Assembly (NCBI RefSeq): GCF_003815015.1
Contig: NZ_RKRE01000002.1
Location: forward strand, 558,001-622,000
Direction of reading: 5' to 3'
DNA length: 64,000 nucleotides
Source of the DNA: Thermodesulfitimonas autotrophica
Lineage (GTDB): Bacteria; Bacillota; Desulfotomaculia; Desulfotomaculales; Ammonificaceae
Both the position numbers and the translations under genes were made by a program. The notes beneath the pieces are model-generated. The model searched no databases. It was given only the letters and a program-made list of their open reading frames with translations, and had not been told where the DNA came from. This document shows, in pieces, positions 1-9,463 of the stretch. The first letter of the stretch is position 1, and each line of letters starts with the position of its first letter.

Positions 1-117
1 CTCCGCCGCCGTAATGATTGCCTGCACAATCTCCATGTTATTGCAGTTAAAGGCACCGACGGCATAACCGCCGGCCGCCGCCGCCTGCAAGAGGTGCGCC
101 GTCGTCACCAAGGGCAT
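1..117 (-). CDS. fba: Class II fructose-bisphosphate aldolase, N-terminal part
   Basis: Only the first 39 codons are in the window; the gene runs off the left edge. The visible N-terminus (MPLVTTAHLLQ, then GGYAVGAFNCNNME) is the characteristic opening of zinc-dependent class II fructose-1,6-bisphosphate aldolases, which cleave FBP to DHAP and glyceraldehyde-3-phosphate in glycolysis and run in reverse in gluconeogenesis. A G-rich ribosome-binding site (GGGGG) lies about 9 bases before the ATG. It follows the zinc-ribbon gene by 33 bp and is probably cotranscribed. The pyrG / spo0F / fba order is the classic Bacillus one. Confidence 0.9.
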   Translation of the reverse strand, partial: MPLVTTAHLLQAAAAGGYAVGAFNCNNMEIVQAIITAAE

Positions 118-150
118 CCTGTATATCCCCCGCTTTATATTTTTATCGTC

Positions 151-825
151 CTACTTATTATCGCGCTTAATCCCTTTTTTCTTACCCCGCACCTTTCTGT
201 CCAGGTTAGAAAAGCCACGGCGGGAAAGTTCGATCGCGGGAAGTTCCTGAAGGCGGAGATAGTCCTCCTCGGTTTCGGCGTAGATCACTTTCATCCGCTC
301 GCAGTGCTTGCACCGCAATTCCAAACGGTCGGGCAGAACCTCAAGCTCGATCTTGTTCTTGCCGCAGGGGCAGAATACCCCGCCCTCATCGGCCATCTCC
401 TGCACGTAGTTAAGGACCTCGTACATCACGTCCGGGTTGACAAAATAGCTCGGCCCACCGAGCTCCTCGATCAGTTCCTCTAATTCCTCCTGGTAGGAAG
501 GGATGGCCGCCCGCACCTTATCTCGCGGCCCGATGCTTCCTAACTCAAGCCCCGTCTCCAAACATAAAAGCGGCGTTACCTCTTGAGACCAGAGCCTCTT
601 TCCCGATAGCTGGTAGGTGTGCTGCAGATCACAGATGGTGCAGTTAACTTCGAGGGTGTACGCCGCGTAATCTCGTGTTGTAACCCGGGCCTTCTCCACG
701 CCGCAGGAGCAGATCACCCTCCCAGGTTTTCGCTTCGAAACCGCAAAACGCGAGAGGTGAAAAAGCTCTAGCCGGCCACAGTCGGGACACCGGAGCATTA
801 TCACCGTATCGGTGGGCACGATCAT
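151..825 (-). CDS. Unknown zinc-ribbon protein
   Basis: A 224-residue soluble protein that I do not recognise as a named family. It carries five cysteine pairs: C13/C16, C39/C41, C62/C65, C152/C154 and C172/C175. This suggests two or more zinc ribbons, an N-terminal set and a C-terminal set, separated by an acidic helical stretch (residues about 110-145). The C-terminus is very basic. The start is well supported by AGGAGGT 8 bases before the ATG. It lies between the spo0F-like gene and fba. A nucleic-acid-binding or regulatory role would be inference only. Confidence 0.8.
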   Translation of the reverse strand: MIVPTDTVIMLRCPDCGRLELFHLSRFAVSKRKPGRVICSCGVEKARVTTRDYAAYTLEVNCTICDLQHTYQLSGKRLWSQEVTPLLCLETGLELGSIGPRDKVRAAIPSYQEELEELIEELGGPSYFVNPDVMYEVLNYVQEMADEGGVFCPCGKNKIELEVLPDRLELRCKHCERMKVIYAETEEDYLRLQELPAIELSRRGFSNLDRKVRGKKKGIKRDNK

Positions 826-979
826 AAGTTTACCTCCTAAACGCCAGGCTTGGTGACTAATCCTGCCGCTCGCTCATGAATGCGGCTCGCCGTTCAAATG
901 TTTTCTTCTTGTAGTTCGCCGTACCCTACGGAACTCCTGCCGTGGAGGCCCCTTTTTCTATCCTATTCGGGCAAGTAAT

Positions 980-1336
980 TTATGGTTTGCCTGACAGCGG
1001 CACCATTTCTTGCACCAGCCGGCGCAGGTCGCTCAAGTCAAAAGGTTTCCGCAGCACAAAGGCAGCCTGCGGGACAGATACCTCCCCGGGCTCGCCCGTA
1101 ATCAGCACCCCCGGGACTCCGGGAGCCAAGCGCGCCAGCTCGTCAAGCACCGCAACCCCGCTTTTCCCCGGCAGCTTCAGATCTACGAGGACCAGAGCCG
1201 GAGCCTCTTCCCGGGCAAGAGATAACCCCTTCTGCCAGTCGGGCGCCGTTTTCACCCGGTAGCCGCTCTCGCGCAGAGCCTCTTCAACCAGCCAGCAGAT
1301 AAGCGGTTCGTCGTCGATCACGAGGATGTAAGACAT
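980..1336 (-). CDS. spo0F: Single-domain response regulator, Spo0F-like
   Basis: A 118-residue stand-alone receiver domain with no output domain. The receiver residues are complete: acidic pair D8/D9, phospho-acceptor D52 in VDLKLPG, T80 and K97 (in KPFD). Length and the LKLPG / KPFD motifs fit Spo0F, the phosphotransfer intermediate of the sporulation phosphorelay. Context strengthens the call: in Bacillus, spo0F lies between pyrG and fba, and here pyrG is upstream and fba downstream, although sppA, a Yip1-like gene and a zinc-ribbon gene have come between them. GAGGG precedes the ATG. A CheY-like role in another pathway is the alternative. Confidence 0.8.
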   Translation of the reverse strand: MSYILVIDDEPLICWLVEEALRESGYRVKTAPDWQKGLSLAREEAPALVLVDLKLPGKSGVAVLDELARLAPGVPGVLITGEPGEVSVPQAAFVLRKPFDLSDLRRLVQEMVPLSGKP

Positions 1337-1350
1337 GGTACCCTCAGAAC

Positions 1351-2013
1351 TCAGCCTAATGAAAATGACGGGAGGAGTGCACCGGCGGAAACCACTATGC
1401 CGATAACAAAAATCACGAAAAGGCAGACCAAAACCGCAAGCGGCAGCAGCACCGTAATGACCGCACTCCCCGTAGTAAAGCGGTGCACCTCCCGCAGGCC
1501 GATCACCAGGAGAATAACTTCCCAGACAAGAACGCCGAGCCCTACTAAGCCCCCCAGGGCGGCAGCCGGCACCGCGGCGACCTTCAGGATGTCCAGCGCC
1601 AGCTCAACCGGCACCAGGAAAATACCCGGTAACCCCGCCAGGGCGCAGACCACAAGCGTTCCCCGCGGGTTGCCCCGGCCACCTAAGAGCCCTGCGAGGA
1701 AGTGGAAAAGGGCGCTGTACAGAAACCATTTCGCCGCGGCAAAGACTATCGCTATAAGAACAAAGGCGGGCAAAAGCCCGGTAACCACCCGGGTTACCTC
1801 CGTAACGTTGGCACCCGGTATGCCCGCAAAGTTTGAACGCAGCAGAAACGACCCGGCGAGGGAGTTGCCAAGCGTCAGCAGAAAAAAGATAAACGCCGCC
1901 TCTTTCAAAGGCGGTGCCCCACCGACGGCCCTGAAAGTAGCAGCAGGGCTGAAAAGAACACCGTGAACCAGTTCCAACAGGCCCAGCCGGCCTGTTCCGT
2001 TACCGATCTCCAT
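1351..2013 (-). CDS. Yip1-domain-like integral membrane protein
   Basis: A 220-residue protein with about five hydrophobic segments separated by short glycine-rich loops (FFLLTLGNSLAGSFLL, then ALFHFLAGLLGGRGN, then a long hydrophobic tail). This arrangement, including the conserved central glycine-rich loop, is typical of bacterial Yip1/YIF1-like domain proteins of unknown function. It overlaps the 3' end of sppA by 14 bp, so the two are translationally coupled and probably act in the envelope. The assignment rests on hydrophobic pattern, not a catalytic motif. Confidence 0.65.
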   Translation of the reverse strand: MEIGNGTGRLGLLELVHGVLFSPAATFRAVGGAPPLKEAAFIFFLLTLGNSLAGSFLLRSNFAGIPGANVTEVTRVVTGLLPAFVLIAIVFAAAKWFLYSALFHFLAGLLGGRGNPRGTLVVCALAGLPGIFLVPVELALDILKVAAVPAAALGGLVGLGVLVWEVILLVIGLREVHRFTTGSAVITVLLPLAVLVCLFVIFVIGIVVSAGALLPSFSLG

Positions 2014-2947
2014 AGATTATACCCCTCTCCGGTGCGAGTTGGGGACCCAAGAGCCAGACCGGTAGCATGCGGGAAGAAAAGAAGGAGTCACCGGTAACGC
2101 CCCGCAACAGGCTTTCCCAGGGGAAGCGGCCGGGGCCCAGGTTAACGACTTCCGGCTCACCTTTTATTCCGGCCAGCCGCCCGGCGTAACGGACCGCGTC
2201 GCGCAAGTCGCCGAGCTCATCGACCAGTCCGACCTCTTTCGCCTGCCGGCCGGTGAACACCCGCCCGTCGGCTAAAGATAAAACCTTTTCCCGGCGCATT
2301 TTCCGTCCTATTGCCACCCGATCGATAAACTGCGCGTAGATGTCATTCACCATCCCCTGAAAAATGGCCCGTTCCTGCGGCGTCATCGGCCGGCTCTCGG
2401 AGCCCATATCCTTGTACGGGCCGCTCTTGATCGTTTGCTTACTAACGCCAAGCTTCCCGTAAAGCCCGGTCATCTCGAAAGTCTCTATCAGGACCCCGAT
2501 ACTGCCGGTTATGGTGGCGGGATTAGCGAAAATGCAGTCGCTGCCGGCCGCCACCCAGTAAGCCCCCGAAGCGGCCACGTCCGCCATCGAGGTCACCACC
2601 TTTTTGCCGGCTCGCTTTACCCGCTCGACCGCGCGGGCCACCTCCTGGGAAGCAGCCGCCGTCCCACCGGGGCTGTCGATCCGCAGCACAACGGCCTTCA
2701 CGCCCGGATCCTCTTCTGCCCGGCGCAGGGCGTCGAGGATTCCGCCGGTACCCGAAGTCCTGCCGCCGAACAGCCCTCCGTCCGTCTCGCCGGCAGTTAT
2801 TATCCCTTCGATATAAATAATGCCGATCTTCCCGCCGCCCCCCACACCTCTCGCTCCGGGCGTCCGGCCACCGCTCACTGCGGCAGCCACCACCACAGAA
2901 ACAATGAGGAGCCCTAAAACGAGCGCGCCGATCAGCTTTTTCATCAT
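2000..2947 (-). CDS. sppA: Signal peptide peptidase SppA (S49 family)
   Basis: A 315-residue membrane-anchored serine protease that degrades cleaved signal peptides. There is one N-terminal transmembrane anchor (residues 4-24), followed by the S49 catalytic domain. The probable catalytic dyad is S127 (in ADVAASGAYW) and K179 (in SGPYKDMGS), 52 residues apart as in Bacillus SppA. It begins directly after the pyrG stop codon (TAG then ATGATG), with only a weak ribosome-binding site inside the end of pyrG, implying translational coupling. It overlaps the downstream Yip1-like gene. Confidence 0.92.
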   Translation of the reverse strand: MMKKLIGALVLGLLIVSVVVAAAVSGGRTPGARGVGGGGKIGIIYIEGIITAGETDGGLFGGRTSGTGGILDALRRAEEDPGVKAVVLRIDSPGGTAAASQEVARAVERVKRAGKKVVTSMADVAASGAYWVAAGSDCIFANPATITGSIGVLIETFEMTGLYGKLGVSKQTIKSGPYKDMGSESRPMTPQERAIFQGMVNDIYAQFIDRVAIGRKMRREKVLSLADGRVFTGRQAKEVGLVDELGDLRDAVRYAGRLAGIKGEPEVVNLGPGRFPWESLLRGVTGDSFFSSRMLPVWLLGPQLAPERGIIYGDR

Positions 2948-4585
<1,638 letters not shown>

Positions 4586-4591
4586 TCATTG

Positions 4592-6283
4592 CTACATGCG
4601 TTCCGGCGCCCGCACGCCCAAAAGCCGCAAGCCCTGGCGCAGGACGATCCCGGTCGCCTGGACCAGGACGATGCGGGCCTCCTCCAGACCCGGGCCGGCG
4701 CCGATTACCCGGTGGACGTTGTAAAAAGAATGAAAGAGGCCGGCAAGGTTGTAAATATAGCCGGTTAAACGGTGCGGCGCCAGACCCAACGCGGCATCCG
4801 CCACTTCCTCCGGGAAGGCGGCTAACTGCTTCATTAACCGCTCCTCTTCCTCCGTGGCCAGGAGACTAAGATCGACCCGCGCGGGATCCGGCAACGGGAT
4901 TCCCCTATCCGCCAGCTGTCTGAAGATGCTGGCGATCCGGGCGTGAGCGTACTGGACATAGTAGACCGGGTTCTCCATGCTCTGGGCCCGCGCCAGATCG
5001 AGGTCGAAATCAAGGTGGCTGTCCGCGCCCCGGAGCACAAAAAAGTAGCGGGCTGCATCCCGCCCGACTTCTTCCAGTAATTCTTCGAGGGTGACAAACT
5101 CCCCCGTGCGCTTGGACATCCGCACGATTTCCCCACCGCGGAAAAGCCGGACCAACTGCATAATGACCACCTGCAAGCGCTCGGGGTCGGCCCCGAGGGC
5201 TTTGAGCGCCGCCTTTAGCCGCGGCACGTGGCCGTGGTGGTCGGCGCCCCAGATGTTGATCAGCCACGCAAAGCCCCGTTCGAGCTTGTTGACGTGGTAA
5301 GCGATGTCCGCAGCGAAGTAGGTAGGCGCGCCGGTGGACCGGATGAGCACTTCGTCCTTCTCGGCGCCGTAATCCCGCGCTTTAAACCAGAGCGCCCCAT
5401 CAAGCTCGTAAGTCGCCCCCCGCGCGGTAAGTTCCCTGATCACGCGCTCAACCGCGCCGCTCTTGTGCAGCTCTTCTTCGGAGAACCAGACGTCGTAACG
5501 GACGCCGAAATTCTCGAGCGCCTGCCGGATCGCGGCGATCTTTTCCGCCACCCCGAACCGGGCCAGCGCCTCACGCCGGACGGCCGCCGGCACATCCCGG
5601 TATTGCGTGCCCGTCGCCGCGATAAAACGCTGGGCGGTCGCAATAAGGTCACGGCCGTGGTAACCGTCTTCCGGAACCGGCACGTTCTCGCCAAACTGCT
5701 GGAAATAACGGGCTTCGAGGGAGGCGGCGAAACGCTCGATCTGGTAACCCGTATCGTTAATGTAAAATTCCCGGGTCACGTCGAAACCGCAAAAAGCGAG
5801 TAGCGCCGCGATGCTGTCGCCGAGCGCTGCGCCACGCGCGTTCCCCATATGCAAAAGACCGGTGGGGTTGGCGCTGACAAACTCGACGTTAACCTTCCGC
5901 CCGCCACCGATCTGCGACCGGCCGTAATCCTCACCCCGGCGTACTACCTCCCGGAGCGCTTCTTGGAGCCACGCCTTACGGAGATAGAAATTGAGAAAAC
6001 CCGGCCCTGCCACCTCCACCTTCTCCACCCAGGGACACAGCTCCCCAGACCAGCGCTCGCGGATGAGAGAGGCCACCTCCCGGGGCGAGCGGCGGGCGGG
6101 CCTAGCTAATTGCAACGCAATGTTGGCGCTGAAATCACCGAATTTCTCTTCCCGAGGTGACTCGACGGTGAAATCAGGAACCGCAGTTCCCTCTGGAAGG
6201 TTTAGCTCCTCCCGGACGGTTTCGACCACCTGCTGTAGCGCGCGGGTGATCGCCGCCCGGATTTCGCTTTTCAGCGATTCCAT
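4592..6283 (-). CDS. argS: Arginyl-tRNA synthetase
   Basis: A 563-residue class I aminoacyl-tRNA synthetase that charges tRNA-Arg. The HIGH-type signature appears in ANPTGLLHMGNARG, and the KMSKS-equivalent region reads RMSKRTG. The N-terminal Add-1 domain and the C-terminal anticodon-binding helical domain (HARIASIFRQ onwards) are both present, so the enzyme is full length. It ends about 30 bp before pyrG. A sigma-70-type promoter sits at 6356-6385, so argS is probably the first gene of the argS-pyrG-sppA-spo0F-fba transcript. Confidence 0.97.
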   Translation of the reverse strand: MESLKSEIRAAITRALQQVVETVREELNLPEGTAVPDFTVESPREEKFGDFSANIALQLARPARRSPREVASLIRERWSGELCPWVEKVEVAGPGFLNFYLRKAWLQEALREVVRRGEDYGRSQIGGGRKVNVEFVSANPTGLLHMGNARGAALGDSIAALLAFCGFDVTREFYINDTGYQIERFAASLEARYFQQFGENVPVPEDGYHGRDLIATAQRFIAATGTQYRDVPAAVRREALARFGVAEKIAAIRQALENFGVRYDVWFSEEELHKSGAVERVIRELTARGATYELDGALWFKARDYGAEKDEVLIRSTGAPTYFAADIAYHVNKLERGFAWLINIWGADHHGHVPRLKAALKALGADPERLQVVIMQLVRLFRGGEIVRMSKRTGEFVTLEELLEEVGRDAARYFFVLRGADSHLDFDLDLARAQSMENPVYYVQYAHARIASIFRQLADRGIPLPDPARVDLSLLATEEEERLMKQLAAFPEEVADAALGLAPHRLTGYIYNLAGLFHSFYNVHRVIGAGPGLEEARIVLVQATGIVLRQGLRLLGVRAPERM

Positions 6284-6355
6284 TACTTGCCTCCCCAGGC
6301 GCCCCGTTCCGACTCCGGAACCAAATTCCGGACGTGCGCCGCCAAACTATATTTT

Positions 6356-6385
6356 AAATTAATCTTTTTCGAGCGCCCCTGTCAA
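6356..6385 (-). promoter_or_regulatory. Sigma-70-type promoter for argS
   Basis: On the minus strand a perfect TTGACA (6385-6380) is followed after 18 bases by TAATTT (6361-6356). The element lies about 75 bp before the argS start codon, in the only gap between argS and the preceding aminotransferase gene. Confidence 0.6.
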
Positions 6386-6459
6386 GTAAGGAGCTTCGGC
6401 CCCGAGTAGCCGGGGAAACCCTCGGACCGCGGCACCAATTCCCTATTTCCCCGCCATAG

Positions 6460-7659
6460 TTACGCCCGCAGAACAGAAGCGCTTGCCGGTTTGCGTAAAC
6501 GCTGCAGGAAATTCCCCATGCGCCGGAAGGCCTCGGTGAGATTGGCCACGGAAGCGGCGTAGGAACAGCGGATGAAGCCCTCGCCGCTCGGGCCAAAGGC
6601 GGTGCCGGGCACGACGGCCACCCGCTCTTCCCGCAGGAGCCGCTCGCAAAATTCCTCCGCGCTTAAGCCTGTATGCCTGATGGAAGGAAAGGCGTAAAAG
6701 GCACCTCCCGGTTCCACGCAGGGGAGGCCCAGCTCTTTGAAGGCGTTCACCACCAGCCGGCGCCGGTAGTTGTACTGCCGGACCATCTGCCGCATCTCGC
6801 CGAGGCCGTTTCGCAGCGCCTCAATCGCGGCCATCTGCGCCGTGATCGGGGCGCAGAGCATCGTGTACTGGTGGATCTTGGTCATGGCCCCGATGAAGGC
6901 CTCGTTTCCCGCCGCGTACCCCAGCCGCCAGCCGGTCATGGCGAAGGCCTTAGAGAATCCCTGCAAAACAACGGTTCGCTCCCGCATTCCGGGGAGCCTG
7001 GCGATGGAGACGTGTTCCCCTTCGTAGGTGAGCTGGGCGTAAATCTCGTCGGAAACCACCACCAGGTCGTGCTCCCGGACCACCGCCGCGATATCCTCAA
7101 GTTCCTGCCGGTTCAAAACGGCTCCGGTAGGGTTGTTCGGGTAAGCGAGGAGGAGGACCTTCGTTTTCGGGGTGATCGCCTTTTCCACCTGCGCCGCGCT
7201 TATCCGGAAGCCGTTCTCCATCCGGGTCGGCAGCGGCACCGGAACCCCACCGGCGAAAAGGGTGCACGGGATGTAAGAAACGTAGGTTGGCTCGGGAATT
7301 AGCACCTCGTCACCCGGAGCTACAAGGGCGCGTAGCGCCAGGTCAAGCGCTTCGCTCACCCCAACCGTGACGAGGATCTCTTTCTCCGCGTTATAACGTA
7401 GCCGGAAGGCCTGGCTGAGATACCGGGCAATCTCCTCCCGGAGCTCTTTGAGCCCTAAGTTGGAGGTGTACATCGTATAGCCTTTTTCCAGCGCGTAGAT
7501 GCAGGCCTCGCGAATCCGCCAGGGCGTCACGAAGTCGGGCTCCCCGACGCCTAAGGAAATAACCCCCTTCATCTCGGCGGCAAGGTCGAAAAAGCGCCGG
7601 ATGCCCGAAGGTGGGATGGCGCGCACGACCGGGTTAAGAAATTCCTCGGCAGCTTTCAC
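6460..7659 (-). CDS. PLP-dependent class I/II aminotransferase
   Basis: A 399-residue fold-type I aminotransferase. The N-terminal SLGVGEPDF, the substrate/PLP loop YPNNPTGAVL, the PLP-pyridine aspartate in VVSDEIYAQL, the Schiff-base lysine in GFSKAFAMTGWRLGY and the C-terminal arginine in FIRCSY are all visible. Substrate cannot be fixed by eye; aspartate, alanine or aromatic/branched-chain amino acids are possible. It overlaps the Lrp-type regulator by 4 bp, and both lie behind a T-box leader. The context therefore suggests a role in the metabolism of one amino acid whose tRNA charging is sensed. Confidence 0.9.
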   Translation of the reverse strand: MKAAEEFLNPVVRAIPPSGIRRFFDLAAEMKGVISLGVGEPDFVTPWRIREACIYALEKGYTMYTSNLGLKELREEIARYLSQAFRLRYNAEKEILVTVGVSEALDLALRALVAPGDEVLIPEPTYVSYIPCTLFAGGVPVPLPTRMENGFRISAAQVEKAITPKTKVLLLAYPNNPTGAVLNRQELEDIAAVVREHDLVVVSDEIYAQLTYEGEHVSIARLPGMRERTVVLQGFSKAFAMTGWRLGYAAGNEAFIGAMTKIHQYTMLCAPITAQMAAIEALRNGLGEMRQMVRQYNYRRRLVVNAFKELGLPCVEPGGAFYAFPSIRHTGLSAEEFCERLLREERVAVVPGTAFGPSGEGFIRCSYAASVANLTEAFRRMGNFLQRLRKPASASVLRA

Positions 7660-8153
7660 GGTGAGACCACCAGCCTTGCCGCACCCTCTTCCTTACGCTC
7701 CAAGAGGATGCCGTGCTCTTTGTAGCTTTTCAGAACGAAGTGCGTCGTGGTACTTACTACTCCCTCAATGGTAGCCAGGCGGGTGGCCACAAAGAAGGCC
7801 ACATCCTGCATCGTCCGGCCGTGCACCTCAACCGCCAGATCGTAGGTTCCAGACATCAGGCGCATCGTGCGCACCTCCGGAAAACGGGCGATCCGCTCCG
7901 CGACGGCGTCGAAGCCCACATCGCGTTGCGGGCTCACCTTAACCTCGATGAGGGCGATGACGTTTTCGGAACTGATTTTATTCCAGTTAACTAAGGCGTG
8001 GTAACCGATGATGAGGCCCTCTTCTTCCATCTCCCGGATGGCCTGCTCCACGTCCGCCGGCTCCATATTGAGCATGACGGCAATCTGCTGGGGCGTGTAA
8101 CGCGCGTTGGTTTGCAACAGTCCAAGGATTTCTTTTCTCCGGTTTTCCTCCAC
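7656..8153 (-). CDS. Lrp/AsnC-family transcriptional regulator
   Basis: A 165-residue feast/famine regulator with an N-terminal winged helix-turn-helix (residues 5-55: ILGLLQTNARYTPQQIAVML) and a C-terminal RAM ligand-binding domain (residues about 70-150: VIALIEVKVSPQ, VRTMRLMSGTYDLAVEV). The frame stays open upstream into the T-box, but the start is the GTG at 8153: AAGGAGG sits 8 bases before it and nothing upstream looks like protein. It is translationally coupled to the aminotransferase, which it probably regulates together with other amino-acid genes. Confidence 0.9.
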   Translation of the reverse strand: MEENRRKEILGLLQTNARYTPQQIAVMLNMEPADVEQAIREMEEEGLIIGYHALVNWNKISSENVIALIEVKVSPQRDVGFDAVAERIARFPEVRTMRLMSGTYDLAVEVHGRTMQDVAFFVATRLATIEGVVSTTTHFVLKSYKEHGILLERKEEGAARLVVSP

Positions 8154-8192
8154 AATAAACACCTCCTTAAAGCCTGCTTGGGTACGTGGCCT

Positions 8193-8445
8193 ATAAAACC
8201 GAAACCCCGTCCCGTTTAAGGACGGGGTCTTCCACCCGCGGTACCACCTTAATTGACGCCCCGTTCGGGAGCGCCCCCTCTTCCCCGGTAACGGCGGGAA
8301 CCGGAGAGGCATACTCGGTCCCGTCACCTTTCCGCCTCCCTGCTCCAGGGGGGCCAGGGCAGCGTCCTACCGCCGGGCTCCCACCGACCCCGGCTCGCTG
8401 GAGGAGGTCCATCCACCCTTCTTCCCCTTCATCGCTTTTGCGCTT
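8193..8445 (-). promoter_or_regulatory. T-box riboswitch with intrinsic terminator
   Basis: Reading on the minus strand, the T-box sequence AAGGTGGTACCGCGG occupies 8250-8236. It is followed by a terminator hairpin (arms 8227-8220 and 8212-8205, GGACGGGG/CCCCGTCC) and a T-rich run (8204-8193). Upstream lies a stem I-like segment (about 8440-8340) with a typical distal AGCGAGCCGGGG...GGTGGGAGCCCGG arrangement. T-boxes bind uncharged tRNA and antiterminate. I could not assign the specifier codon safely, because the usual AGTA/GAA loop-E bases are not obvious. The controlled genes are the Lrp-type regulator and the aminotransferase. Confidence 0.93.
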
Positions 8446-8516
8446 TAATTCATTTTTACTACGTATCGGGAGATAAAGTCAATGACTTGAGAACTTTTTG
8501 CCATTGCCGGCTAAAG

Positions 8517-9314
8517 TTACGCACCCGCAGCGAGCTGCTCGGCAATCAGTTCCGCAACTTTCTTCCCGGAAAGGACCATCCCGCCAAAAACAGGCCCCAT
8601 CCGGTAGCCGCCGGCCACCGCGTTAGCCGCCATCCCGGTGACGTAAAGGCCGGGATAAACCTCCCCGGTATGTTCGAGGATCTGGCGCTCTCCCACTTCC
8701 GCCCAGAGCGATTTCTCCCCCCGGATGCGCCCACCCGGCACCTTGAGCACCACCCCGTCCTTATCTGCCAGGATGCGGACCACCCGGGCATCGTGGCCGG
8801 TGGCATCGACCACGCAGCGGCAGCGGACGGCGAGGGGGTCAACGTGCAGCCCGGCCATCTCTACCGCCGTCCAGTTGAGCACCAGCCCCGCAACCACATC
8901 CTCCCGCAGCACCACATCCTCTACCGTAATCAGATTCATAATCTGCGCGCCAGCGCGGCAGGCCGCGTACGCAAAGCCGGTAACCGCTTCTACCGCATGG
9001 GCGGTATAGTAGCCCGGCGCGAACTCTTCGCAGCGGACCCCCACTTCTTCGAAAACGCCGCGGGCCGGATCTTGAAAGACAATCCGGTTGAACATCATCG
9101 CGCCGCCCCACATCCCGCCGCCGACGCTCAGCCGCCGCTCGAAAACAACGGTCTTGAGCCCCCGGCGGGCCAGGTAATAAGCGGCGGCAAGTCCGGACGG
9201 CCCAGCACCGACCACCGCCACGTCGCACTCTAACAAGGAAAGCAGGTCCTGGTGGTAACGCGTGATTATCGCCCGGGAGATGGTGCGCTCATCAAGGGGG
9301 AAATTGTAGTCCAA
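8517..9314 (-). CDS. Sulfide-dependent thiazole synthase, Thi4 family
   Basis: A 265-residue FAD/NAD-binding Thi4-type protein that makes the adenylated thiazole of thiamine from NAD, glycine and sulfide. The N-terminal Rossmann motif VVGAGPSGLAAAYYLA and the GGGMWGGAMMF segment are clear. At the position of the sacrificial cysteine of yeast Thi4 this protein has H157 (EMAGLHVDPL), as in catalytic archaeal enzymes that use free sulfide. It starts with TTG at 9314, supported by GAGAGGAG about 9 bases upstream. No TPP riboswitch is seen in front of it. Confidence 0.92.
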   Translation of the reverse strand: MDYNFPLDERTISRAIITRYHQDLLSLLECDVAVVGAGPSGLAAAYYLARRGLKTVVFERRLSVGGGMWGGAMMFNRIVFQDPARGVFEEVGVRCEEFAPGYYTAHAVEAVTGFAYAACRAGAQIMNLITVEDVVLREDVVAGLVLNWTAVEMAGLHVDPLAVRCRCVVDATGHDARVVRILADKDGVVLKVPGGRIRGEKSLWAEVGERQILEHTGEVYPGLYVTGMAANAVAGGYRMGPVFGGMVLSGKKVAELIAEQLAAGA

Positions 9315-9359
9315 CGAAGCCAGCTCCTCTCACCCGCAAGAAAATGGATTTAACAAATT

Positions 9360-9387
9360 ATTATACCGCGGCAGGCCCGGCCGTCAA
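9360..9387 (-). promoter_or_regulatory. Sigma-70-type promoter for the Thi4 gene
   Basis: Minus-strand TTGACG (9387-9382) and a perfect TATAAT (9365-9360) are separated by 16 bases, about 45 bp before the TTG start of the Thi4-family gene. Confidence 0.7.
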
Positions 9388-9463
9388 GGGCTGAAACACT
9401 CCGGGAGAACCCGCTTTTTTCCACGGTTGATCCAGCCGGCCCTCTGGCAATATATAATAGGGT

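Noticed and set aside
5228-5803. Long open frame on the strand opposite argS
   Set aside because: It is antisense to a fully conserved synthetase gene and reflects GC-rich codon structure. The same applies to many long antisense frames over pyrG, purH, leuS and the his genes.
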